Below, in pieces: positions 57,669-64,000 of a stretch of DNA of 64,000 nucleotides; within the stretch, counting starts at the first letter, position 1; every line of letters starts with the position of its first letter. This stretch comes from 34-65-8 sp964516135 (GTDB lineage Bacteria; Pseudomonadota; Alphaproteobacteria; Sphingomonadales; Sphingomonadaceae): the NCBI GenBank assembly GCA_964516135.1, contig CAZEWN010000009.1:1-64000 (forward strand), given 5' to 3'. The position numbers and the translations under genes were made by a program. A model generated the notes under the pieces. It made no database searches, was not told where the DNA came from, and saw nothing but the letters and a program-made list of their open reading frames with translations.

Positions 57669-58852
57669 GCCAGCCAGCTTTCCAGCAGCGTGCTGATTGC
57701 TTCTGCATCGTTGCCCTCCAGCGCCACCGCGCGGGCACGCTCAGCCTCAGCGGGTTGCAGCCCTCCCCATCGCGCCAGCGTGGACATCTTGTTCACGATC
57801 GTCGCTTCATCAATGGGGCGTTCCGGATCGCCCCGCGTGTCGATCAGTTCCAGTCCATTCACCCGCGCACCGAAATGAGCGGGATAGCGCGCGCTGATCG
57901 CGGAATCCTCCACGATGTCCACCTGCGCGCGCAGATGTGCCAGCGCGCCCACCGCGTCCATCGTGAAATCACCGGGTACGGCATTGCGTCCATCCGCAAC
58001 AACCGCGAGCGCATGTTGCAACGAGAACTTCGCTTCGATTTCGCTGGTCGGGCTTGGCCTGTCGCAGAAAACCAGCGCGTCGGCATAGGTTTCGACATGG
58101 AATGGCGGTCGCAGCATGCCTTTGGCGCGCAATTCCATTGCCGCGTCGATCGCGGGATGAGCATGCCGACACGCCGCCCACGGCTTGAAGCTAACCTCGC
58201 TGATCTTCCAGCTGGTACCTAACCGCATCGGGCGAGCCTTGGCGCAGGTCGCCGCGTAGAGCCCTTGCGGCCCCTCCAGCACGCGTGTCGGCCCGACATT
58301 GCCCATTGCTGCGAACGCCGCCGCGCGGCGCCCTGTCGCCACCGCATGGAGCACATGCCACTGCTTGCCCGCACCCGCCTCGTGCCGCATTTGCCAGAGC
58401 CCGCCACTTACCGAGCCGGCGAACCCCAGCGCGGAGTGCATCGCGCCTTGCGACGCTGATGCCGCCGCCGCGCCGAACACCCCCGCAGTCGCAGTGGGAT
58501 GGAAATGTGCGTAGTGCTCGTCGTCGAACGTTTCGCCGACCGCGATCATCGCCTCGTAGCCGCGCACCGCGGCGTCGAGCAAGTTGTCCATCGCCCCGTG
58601 CGCGCCGATCACGGCGGGCCAGATCACGGGGCCAGGATGCAGCCGCCCCCTGCGGTGAACATCGTCCATCTCAAGCACATTGCCGAGCAGGGTCGCGCGC
58701 TGCAGCGCATCGCCAGCGAAAAGTTCCGCGCGTCGTGCACCAGCAACGCAGGCCAGCCAATCAAGCAAATGCAACCGCGCGCGCTTTCGCTCGCTTTCAC
58801 CAACCGGCCGCGCTAGCGAGGTGGCAAGTTGCACGAGCAGCGGTTCAGTCAC
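57665..58852 (-). CDS. MmgE/PrpD family protein (first of a pair)
   Basis: A 395-residue MmgE/PrpD protein, the first gene of the ten-gene operon. It has the core pattern LLDWLACVAGARR near 28, EMDDVHRRGRLHPGPVIWPAV near 61-81, the FHPTATAGVFGAAAA loop near 116-130 and ISEVSFKPWAACRHAHPAID near 217-236, but it is shorter and more divergent than its neighbour. The start is GTG at 58852; no ATG fits the conserved N-terminus. The GntR/UTRA gene is divergent across a 77-base gap that should hold both promoters. It may pair with the second copy. Confidence 0.87.
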   Translation of the reverse strand: MTEPLLVQLATSLARPVGESERKRARLHLLDWLACVAGARRAELFAGDALQRATLLGNVLEMDDVHRRGRLHPGPVIWPAVIGAHGAMDNLLDAAVRGYEAMIAVGETFDDEHYAHFHPTATAGVFGAAAASASQGAMHSALGFAGSVSGGLWQMRHEAGAGKQWHVLHAVATGRRAAAFAAMGNVGPTRVLEGPQGLYAATCAKARPMRLGTSWKISEVSFKPWAACRHAHPAIDAAMELRAKGMLRPPFHVETYADALVFCDRPSPTSEIEAKFSLQHALAVVADGRNAVPGDFTMDAVGALAHLRAQVDIVEDSAISARYPAHFGARVNGLELIDTRGDPERPIDEATIVNKMSTLARWGGLQPAEAERARAVALEGNDAEAISTLLESWLA

Positions 58853-58929
58853 CGGGCCGCTCTCCCGACCCGAGCGAATTGTGGGAGATTGCCTTGCCTG
58901 CCGGAACCGACGCGAAGCCGCGCGAGACG

Positions 58930-59655
58930 ATGGCCACCCCGCGCTATCTTCAACTTGCGGGTGAACTTCGCGACGAGGTGTTGGCGGGCCGGTTCGGCCA
59001 CGATAACCCCTTCCCGACGGAAAGCGAACTTTGCAAGCGCTACGATGTGAGCCGATTTACGGTGCGCGAAGCGTTGCGCCGCCTTCAGGCGGAGGGGCTT
59101 ATCGCCCGCCGCCGTGGCTCGGGTACGGTTGTCCAGCCGGCGGCAGCGCGCGGCGGAGCGCTGCACCAGCCGCTCTCGAACGTCGGCGAAATCCTGCAGT
59201 ACGCGCGCGATAGCGAGGTAACCTATGCCGCGGTTGGGTGTGCCGGTTTGCCTGCCACCGTCGCCGAACAGATCGGCGAAGATACGCAGGGCGCCTGGCA
59301 TTGTTTTCGAGGCGTGCGGCGCCATGCTTCCGACGCCCGCCCGATCGCGGTGACCGATGCGTTTTTCCACGAGCGATTGGGTGATGCCGTCAGCCGCCTC
59401 GACCTGTCCGCGGGCACGTTGTTCAGTCAGGTCGAGCGCCTCTCGGGTGTCGCCATCGGCAAGGTGACACAGGATATTCAAGCCGTCGCTGCCAACCGCG
59501 AGATAGCCGACGCGCTCGAGATCGACGCGGACAGTCCGGTCCTGCGCATCCTGCGCTGTTATCTCGACCCCAAGGGGCGGGTGTTTGAAATCTCCGTCAG
59601 CCATCACCCCGGTGACCGGTTCGCCTATTCGATGCACATCGACGTCGATACCTGA
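58930..59655 (+). CDS. GntR family regulator, HutC/UTRA subfamily
   Basis: A 241-residue regulator: an N-terminal winged helix (YLQLAGELRDEVLAGRF, then ESELCKRYDVSRFTVREALRRLQAEGLIARRRGSGTVV, residues 5-68) and a UTRA effector domain (about 90-235) with the characteristic SHHPGDRFAY near the end. HutC/UTRA regulators sense catabolic intermediates such as urocanate. The ATG at 58930 is right for the fold; the open frame running back to 58285 is antisense to the PrpD gene and not real. It is divergent from the ten-gene operon and converges with the CoA-transferase operon, so it may control either. Confidence 0.9.
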   Translation: MATPRYLQLAGELRDEVLAGRFGHDNPFPTESELCKRYDVSRFTVREALRRLQAEGLIARRRGSGTVVQPAAARGGALHQPLSNVGEILQYARDSEVTYAAVGCAGLPATVAEQIGEDTQGAWHCFRGVRRHASDARPIAVTDAFFHERLGDAVSRLDLSAGTLFSQVERLSGVAIGKVTQDIQAVAANREIADALEIDADSPVLRILRCYLDPKGRVFEISVSHHPGDRFAYSMHIDVDT

Positions 59656-59660
59656 GCGCC

Positions 59661-60746
59661 TCATCGTCCGCCCAGTCCGGGCACGCTTGACGGCGACCAC
59701 GGCTCTTCGCTCGAAAAGCGGATCGGCGGGGCAACATGGCTCGTCCCGTCGACGCCTTCCACCAGCAGACCACGCTCGGCAATGTAGGGTTCCCTCAGCG
59801 CTTCGCGAAAATCGAGCACTGGGGCGAAGGCGACATCCTTGTCCGCAAACCACGCGGTCCACTCATCGCGAGTGCGCGTGGCGAAGGTCGCGCGCAAGAA
59901 AGCGATCAGCGCTTCCTGCTCACCCGCCGGAGCCTCCGCAACAGGGATCAGGTCGGTCCGCTGAAGGGCGGTCAACAAGTTGCGGACAAACTTCAGTTCG
60001 CGGCCGCCGAGTGCGATGTGGCGTGCGTCCGCCGTCGCGTAGACCTGATAGAAGGCAGCGCCACCGAGCGAGCGTTGCCGCGCACTGAGCGGAGCAGCGC
60101 CGCCACTGATCGCATCCCCGGCGATATGTGCGCACCAGGGCAGCATGCTGTCGAACATGGCACAGTCGATATGGTCTCCCTCCCCCGTCCGCTCGCGCCC
60201 CAACAATGCCATGAGGACCGCCGCCAGCGCCGTCAGCCCAGCCGCCATGTCGGCGCTGGGCACGCCAGGCACCACCGGTGTTCCATCGACGCCATCATTG
60301 ACCGACAGGAAGCCCGCCAGCGCCTGCACCGCTAGGTCGTGCGCCGGATGATGCGCCATCGCGCCAGTCTGGCCAAACGCGCTGATCGAGCAATAGATCA
60401 TGCGCGGGTTGATCGCGCGCACCGCCTCGTAGCCGAAACCGAGGCGCTCCATTACTCCGGGCCGGAAGCCCTCGACGAACACATCCGCGCCGCGGCACAG
60501 CTCGACCAGTTGCGCCCGCCCCTCATCGGTCTTGAGATCGAGCACAACGCTCGTCTTGCCGCGATTGAGGTTGGCGAACCAGACCGAATGCCCGGCCTGG
60601 AACGGCGCCTGGTCGCGTGCCGGATCGCCTCCGGGCGGCTCGATCTTGATCACATCCGCACCGTGGTCGGCCATCATCACGGTCATCATCGGGCCAGGCA
60701 GAAACTGGGTGCAATCGATAACGCGAATGCCGGTCAACTTCCCCAT
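59661..60746 (-). CDS. Class III (CaiB) CoA-transferase, distal copy
   Basis: A 361-residue family III CoA-transferase: the N-terminus MGKLTGIRVIDCTQFLPGPMMTVMMADHGADVIKIEPP is typical, and PSADMAAGLTALAAVLMALLGRERTGEGDHID near 180-211 carries the conserved Asp zone. It is the last gene of the minus-strand operon that begins with the CitE-like gene; the other CoA-transferase ends four bases upstream. The start at 60746 is set by that stop. Both chains are long enough to be active alone, but tandem pairs of this family can form heterodimers (as BbsEF does). Confidence 0.87.
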   Translation of the reverse strand: MGKLTGIRVIDCTQFLPGPMMTVMMADHGADVIKIEPPGGDPARDQAPFQAGHSVWFANLNRGKTSVVLDLKTDEGRAQLVELCRGADVFVEGFRPGVMERLGFGYEAVRAINPRMIYCSISAFGQTGAMAHHPAHDLAVQALAGFLSVNDGVDGTPVVPGVPSADMAAGLTALAAVLMALLGRERTGEGDHIDCAMFDSMLPWCAHIAGDAISGGAAPLSARQRSLGGAAFYQVYATADARHIALGGRELKFVRNLLTALQRTDLIPVAEAPAGEQEALIAFLRATFATRTRDEWTAWFADKDVAFAPVLDFREALREPYIAERGLLVEGVDGTSHVAPPIRFSSEEPWSPSSVPGLGGR

Positions 60747-60750
60747 CGCC

Positions 60751-61959
60751 TCAGACCACGCCGCTCGCGCGCAGATCGGCAATCGCGGCCGCGTCATAGC
60801 CGAGCTCGCCCAGGATACCGTCGCTATCGGCGCCCAGCAACGGGGCCGCCCGGTTGGGCAGGCGCTGACCGTCAACCCTGATCGGGCTGGCCAACACCTT
60901 CATCCCCGGACGATCCGGATGATCGACCACATCGCGCATGCCGATCGTATCGAGCCACGGATTGTCGAGCGCATCGGCAAGTTCATAAACCGGCGCAACC
61001 GGCACGTGCCCGCCAAGCAGATCCTGCCAATAGGCCATCGGATGCTTCGCGAATTCGGCGTCGAGCAACAGGGTCAGCGCATCCCGGTTCGCAAGACGGC
61101 GCTCGTTAGTCGTGAAGCGCGGATCGTCGCGCAGGTCCGCCCGCCCGATCCGTTCGATTAGCACGTCCCAGAATTTGGGCAGTTGGCACATGACGAACAT
61201 CCACCCGTCGGATGCGGGGAACATCTGGCTGGGCGTGGCGGTGGGATGCGCGCTGCGCGGGGTGCGCTGCGTTTCGTCGGCCTCGTTCATGTACCACAGC
61301 GCCGGATAGCTGGTCTGATGGATCGCCGCCGACAGGAGATCGGTGTCTACGTCACGCCCCTCGCCATTTCTCTGCGCGTCGACTAGCGCGGCAAGCAGTC
61401 CAATCGAGAAGAGCGTGCCGGTCATGAAATCGACCATCGACAGGCCCATGCGCTGCGGCGCGCCGCCAGGCTCACCCGTCAGCTGGCAATATCCTGCCTC
61501 GGCCTGCATCAGATAGTCATAACCGGGCCACCTGGATCGGGCATTGTCGCGTCCATAAGCTGACAGGTGCGCGCAGACGATCGCCGGATTGACCGCCTTC
61601 AAGGCATCGTAGGTCAGCCCCAGCCGCGCGGGTAAATCGCCGCGCAAGTTGTTGGCGACGGCGTGGCTTCGCGCCACCAGGCGGTGGAAGACCTCGCGCC
61701 CCTCCCCCGCGCTCAGATCGAGCGTCAGTGACCGCTTGTTGAGGTTGAAGCTCTGGAAATAGAGGCTTTCGCCATCGCGCAGGAAATGTGGCCCGACGGC
61801 GCGCGCCGTGTCGCCCCCGCCATGCCCACCTTTTGCGGGTGGTTCGATCTTGATCACCTCGGCCCCGAGTTGCGCGAGATGCATCGTGCCATAGGGGCCA
61901 GCGCCGTACTGCTCGGCGCTGACGATCCGAAAGCCGGCGAGGGGGAGCGCGCGTGTCAT
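60751..61959 (-). CDS. Class III (CaiB) CoA-transferase, proximal copy
   Basis: A 402-residue family III CoA-transferase: LAGFRIVSAEQYGAGPYGTMHLAQLGAEVIKIEPP at the start and a long central region with GLSMVDFMTGTLFSIGLLAALVDAQRNGEGRDVD near 176-209, where the conserved Asp is D181. It may transfer CoA to a branched dicarboxylic acid with succinyl-CoA or acetyl-CoA as donor. It lies 10 bases after the acyl-CoA dehydrogenase stop and four bases before the second copy. The start at 61959 gives the family N-terminus. Confidence 0.87.
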   Translation of the reverse strand: MTRALPLAGFRIVSAEQYGAGPYGTMHLAQLGAEVIKIEPPAKGGHGGGDTARAVGPHFLRDGESLYFQSFNLNKRSLTLDLSAGEGREVFHRLVARSHAVANNLRGDLPARLGLTYDALKAVNPAIVCAHLSAYGRDNARSRWPGYDYLMQAEAGYCQLTGEPGGAPQRMGLSMVDFMTGTLFSIGLLAALVDAQRNGEGRDVDTDLLSAAIHQTSYPALWYMNEADETQRTPRSAHPTATPSQMFPASDGWMFVMCQLPKFWDVLIERIGRADLRDDPRFTTNERRLANRDALTLLLDAEFAKHPMAYWQDLLGGHVPVAPVYELADALDNPWLDTIGMRDVVDHPDRPGMKVLASPIRVDGQRLPNRAAPLLGADSDGILGELGYDAAAIADLRASGVV

Positions 61960-61969
61960 CGGACCGCGA

Positions 61970-63154
61970 TCAGGCCGGGTTGTCCTTGAAATGCTGTCTC
62001 GCGATGATGATCCGCTGCATTTCGTTGGTCCCCTCTCCAATGCACATCAGCATGCTGTCACGATAGAAACGTTCGATGTCGTATTCCTTGGAATAGGAAT
62101 AACCGCCGAACACGCGCATGGCCTCCTGGCTGTTTTCAACCGCCGCTTCAGAGGCAAAATACTTCGCCATGCCTGCTTCCTTGTCGCAGCGTTCGCCGCG
62201 ATCATAGGTCTCGGCTGCATCGAGTGTCAGCAGGCGGGCGGCACGCGCGCGGGTCGCCATCTCGCCGATCTTGAGCTGGATCGCCTGGTGCTGCGCGATC
62301 GGCTTGCCCATCGTTTCACGCTGCTGCGCGTATTCGGTAGCAAGGCGCAAAGACCCTTCGGCCAGGCCAACGCCGCGAGCAGCGACGTTGATGCGGCCAA
62401 GCTCCAGGCCGCCGGTCGCCTGAAAAAACCCCTCGCCTTCGCGTTCGCCGATCAGCTGGCTGGCTGGAATACGATAGTTGTCAAACACCAATTCCGCGCT
62501 GTCGATTGACTTGTAACCAAGCTTGTCGAACTTCTTACCCGTGGTGAAACCGTCTCGCTTGTCCGCGATGAACAGGCTCATGCCCTTGTAGCGCGGGTTT
62601 GCCCCCGGGTCGGTCTTGACCAGCAACGCGAAGCAAGAACCATTGAGGGCGTTGGAAATCCAGGTCTTGGTCCCGTTGATCACGTAATCATCGCCATCGC
62701 GCACTGCGATGGTGCGGATCGCCTGGAGATCGGTACCCGCGTTTGGCTCCGTCAATGCCAGTCCGCCGCGGATTTCCCCGCTGGCGAATCTGGGCAGCCA
62801 TTTCGCCTTTTGTGCGGGCGTCCCGAACCTTTCGACCGCCGCCGCCATGATCAGGTGCGAATTGAAAATGCCGGTTATCGCCATCCAGTGGCTGGAGATG
62901 CGCATCACGATCTTGGCATAGGTGGTCGCGGGCAAGCCGAGACCGCCGTATTCCTGGCCGATGGTCGCCCCGAAAAGGCCCATTTCCGCCATCTGCTCGA
63001 CCAGCTTAGCGGGCCAGATGTCGTTGTGATCGTGATGCTGGATGACGGGGATAACCTCGCGTTCGAGCCAGCGGTCGATCGCATCCATGAAGGCGCGCTC
63101 TTCGTCAGGATCGATCGTGCGAATCTGGTCGGCCAGGTTTGCGGCGCTTGCCAT
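61970..63154 (-). CDS. Acyl-CoA dehydrogenase
   Basis: A 394-residue flavoprotein that introduces an alpha,beta double bond into acyl-CoA. FAD-binding segments are GLALTEPNAGTDLQA near 129-143 and KTWISNA near 163. The C-terminal VFGGYSYSKEYDIERFYRDSMLMCIGEGTNEMQ (about 348-380) carries the GEGTNEMQ end, whose Glu is the likely base. It lies 11 bases after the MaoC stop. Companion electron-transfer flavoprotein genes are not nearby. Context with two CoA-transferases and CitE suggests a methyl- or alkyl-succinyl-CoA-type substrate. Confidence 0.92.
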   Translation of the reverse strand: MASAANLADQIRTIDPDEERAFMDAIDRWLEREVIPVIQHHDHNDIWPAKLVEQMAEMGLFGATIGQEYGGLGLPATTYAKIVMRISSHWMAITGIFNSHLIMAAAVERFGTPAQKAKWLPRFASGEIRGGLALTEPNAGTDLQAIRTIAVRDGDDYVINGTKTWISNALNGSCFALLVKTDPGANPRYKGMSLFIADKRDGFTTGKKFDKLGYKSIDSAELVFDNYRIPASQLIGEREGEGFFQATGGLELGRINVAARGVGLAEGSLRLATEYAQQRETMGKPIAQHQAIQLKIGEMATRARAARLLTLDAAETYDRGERCDKEAGMAKYFASEAAVENSQEAMRVFGGYSYSKEYDIERFYRDSMLMCIGEGTNEMQRIIIARQHFKDNPA

Positions 63155-63165
63155 GTGCTTTATCC

Positions 63166-63675
63166 TCAATCGTCAGCCGGGCCGTGCCCGCGCTTCCACA
63201 CCAATACAGTGCGCTTGTAATGGCTGACCACTGCGCCGTCCTGGTTCATGGCGACGGTCCTGAATGTCACGATACCCTGGTCTGGGCGGCTCTTGCTCTC
63301 GCGCTTGTCGAGCACCTCGCTCTCGCAATAAAGCGTGTCGCCGACGAACAGTGGATGCACCATCCGGACTTCATCCCAACCGAGGTTGGCGACCGCCTTG
63401 GCGCTGGTGTCGGACACGCTCATGCCTGTCATCAGCGCGATCGTCAGCGGGCTGACGACCAGCGGTTTGCCGAATTCGGTCTTCCGCGCGAATTCATAAT
63501 CGAAATGCGCCGGATGCGTGTTCATCGTCAGCAGGGTGAACCACACGTTGTCGGCATCGGTAATCGTCCGCCCGGGGCGGTGTTCGTAGATATGGCCGAT
63601 CTCGAAATCCTCGAAGTATCGTCCGAATGTTTCCCGAAAACGACCGGGCGCCACTTCCACTACACCTTCACGCAT
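63166..63675 (-). CDS. MaoC family enoyl-CoA hydratase
   Basis: A 169-residue hotdog-fold hydratase of the MaoC family: a long N-terminus with GRYFEDFEIGHIYEHRPGRTITDAD near 18-42, NTHPAHFDYEFARKTEFGKPLV near 52-73 (hydratase Asp/His region) and LSVSDTSAKAV-type central helix (here MSVSDTSAKAVANLGWD). Similar proteins act as mesaconyl-CoA or itaconyl-CoA hydratases beside CitE-type lyases. Its ATG lies inside the end of the CitE-like gene (8-base overlap). Confidence 0.88.
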   Translation of the reverse strand: MREGVVEVAPGRFRETFGRYFEDFEIGHIYEHRPGRTITDADNVWFTLLTMNTHPAHFDYEFARKTEFGKPLVVSPLTIALMTGMSVSDTSAKAVANLGWDEVRMVHPLFVGDTLYCESEVLDKRESKSRPDQGIVTFRTVAMNQDGAVVSHYKRTVLVWKRGHGPADD

Positions 63676-64000
63676 CTTGCTGTCCTTCGCTGCGCGCGAT
63701 GATCGCGCGGTAATGCTTCATGACCGGCGCTTCGAGCATCCGGCCCCTGTGGCGGATAACCTGCCCCCCCGCTGCGTCGAAGGCGGCGATCGCATCGAGC
63801 GCTTCGGCGATCTCGCGTTCATCTGGCCGGAACGCGGTTTCGATCGCAGCGATCTGCCGCGGATGTATCGCGGCCTTGGCCACGAAACCCAGCGCCCGGG
63901 CCCGGTCGCACTCAAGCGCCAGTCCCGCCTCATCGTCCAAGCCAAGGAAGGGCACGTCGATCGCGGGCACGCGTGCCTCCGCGCACGCCAGCAGCAGGGT
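63668..64000 (-). CDS. CitE-like CoA-ester lyase (HpcH/HpaI), 5' end missing
   Basis: The last 110 residues of a CoA-ester lyase of the CitE / malyl-CoA / citramalyl-CoA lyase family, cut by the right edge of the window. The end of the TIM barrel is clear: AEARVPAIDVPFLGLDDEAGLALECDRARALGFVAKAAIHPRQIAAIETAF, whose K-x-x-IHP motif binds CoA in the family. The start lies beyond 64,000. It would be the first visible gene of the operon with MaoC hydratase, acyl-CoA dehydrogenase and two CoA-transferases. The catalytic metal Glu and Asp lie in the unseen N-terminal part. Confidence 0.85.
   Translation of the reverse strand, partial: TLLLACAEARVPAIDVPFLGLDDEAGLALECDRARALGFVAKAAIHPRQIAAIETAFRPDEREIAEALDAIAAFDAAGGQVIRHRGRMLEAPVMKHYRAIIARSEGQQDA

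Noticed and set aside
58285..58929. N-terminal extension of the GntR/UTRA gene upstream to 58,285
   Set aside because: This open stretch is antisense to the first MmgE/PrpD gene, is rich in Arg/Ala/Pro as shadow frames are, and the GntR family begins at the ATG at 58,930.

Overview
The window looks like chromosome of a GC-rich alphaproteobacterium of the order Sphingomonadales (Sphingomonas, Novosphingobium, Sphingopyxis or Erythrobacteraceae type). The pointers are the protein families, two large TonB-dependent receptors, the zapA / 6S RNA / 5-formyl-THF cyclo-ligase / DUF2842 order, and a bkd E1alpha-E1beta-E2 operon. The genus is an inference from gene content. I saw no rRNA, CRISPR array, transposase or phage gene.

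Left third (1-20,127) is housekeeping. It holds the 5' part of a tRNA-Leu whose 3' half is replaced; efp with a small unknown gene and an inositol monophosphatase; thiE, a DUF218 protein and two peptidoglycan enzymes (L,D-transpeptidase, M23 peptidase); a central-carbon operon tkt-gap-pgk-thioesterase next to a class I aldolase; zapA with 6S RNA and fau; tRNA-Asp; a branched-chain 2-oxoacid dehydrogenase operon; thyA; and tRNA-Pro(CGG).

Right after tRNA-Pro the character changes. From about 20.2 kb to the right edge nearly every gene is catabolic, packed in operons with ATGA or TGATG stop/start overlaps and with local regulators. (A) 20.2-27.6 kb: GntR regulator, HMG-CoA-lyase-type enzyme, HyuA/HyuB ATP-dependent amidohydrolase pair, class III CoA-transferase, isochorismatase-type amidase. 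(B) 27.7-31.8 kb, divergent from A: TonB receptor, racemase-fold protein lacking both catalytic cysteines, two SnoaL-like proteins. (C) 38.6-31.8 kb, minus strand: TonB receptor, alpha/beta hydrolase-fold protein without the usual triad, DUF1330 protein, fused E1alpha-beta 2-oxoacid dehydrogenase, free-standing lipoyl domain, IclR regulator. (D) 38.8-44.3 kb, divergent from C: acyl-CoA synthetase, SnoaL-like protein, amidohydrolase, cupin, ornithine-cyclodeaminase homologue, alpha/beta hydrolase. (E) 44.3-49.9 kb: PEP-mutase/isocitrate-lyase family enzyme, PrpE-like synthetase, two secreted unknowns, quinone oxidoreductase. (F) 58.9-49.9 kb: a ten-gene minus-strand operon (two MmgE/PrpD, PaaK-like ligase, amidase, HapK/REDY-like, SDR, PuuE-like deacetylase, crotonase, VOC protein, YciI) with a divergent GntR/UTRA regulator. 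(G) 64-59.7 kb: CitE-like lyase (cut by the edge), MaoC hydratase, acyl-CoA dehydrogenase, two class III CoA-transferases.

The recurring chemistry is uptake of an organic substrate, amide or ring opening, CoA activation by ligase or CoA transfer, dehydrogenation or hydration, and retro-aldol cleavage by HMG-CoA-lyase or CitE-type enzymes. The substrate cannot be read from the sequence. The most interesting candidate system is C, which looks like an acetoin-dehydrogenase-type complex whose E2 (lipoyl plus alpha/beta-hydrolase domains, fused in AcoC) is split into separate genes and whose hydrolase half has lost its nucleophile. A LeuC-like pseudogene fragment lies hidden in the intergenic DNA at 43.3 kb. 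No stretch longer than about 300 bases is without a gene; the largest gaps are 13,839-14,035 and 47,202-47,445, where I recognise nothing.
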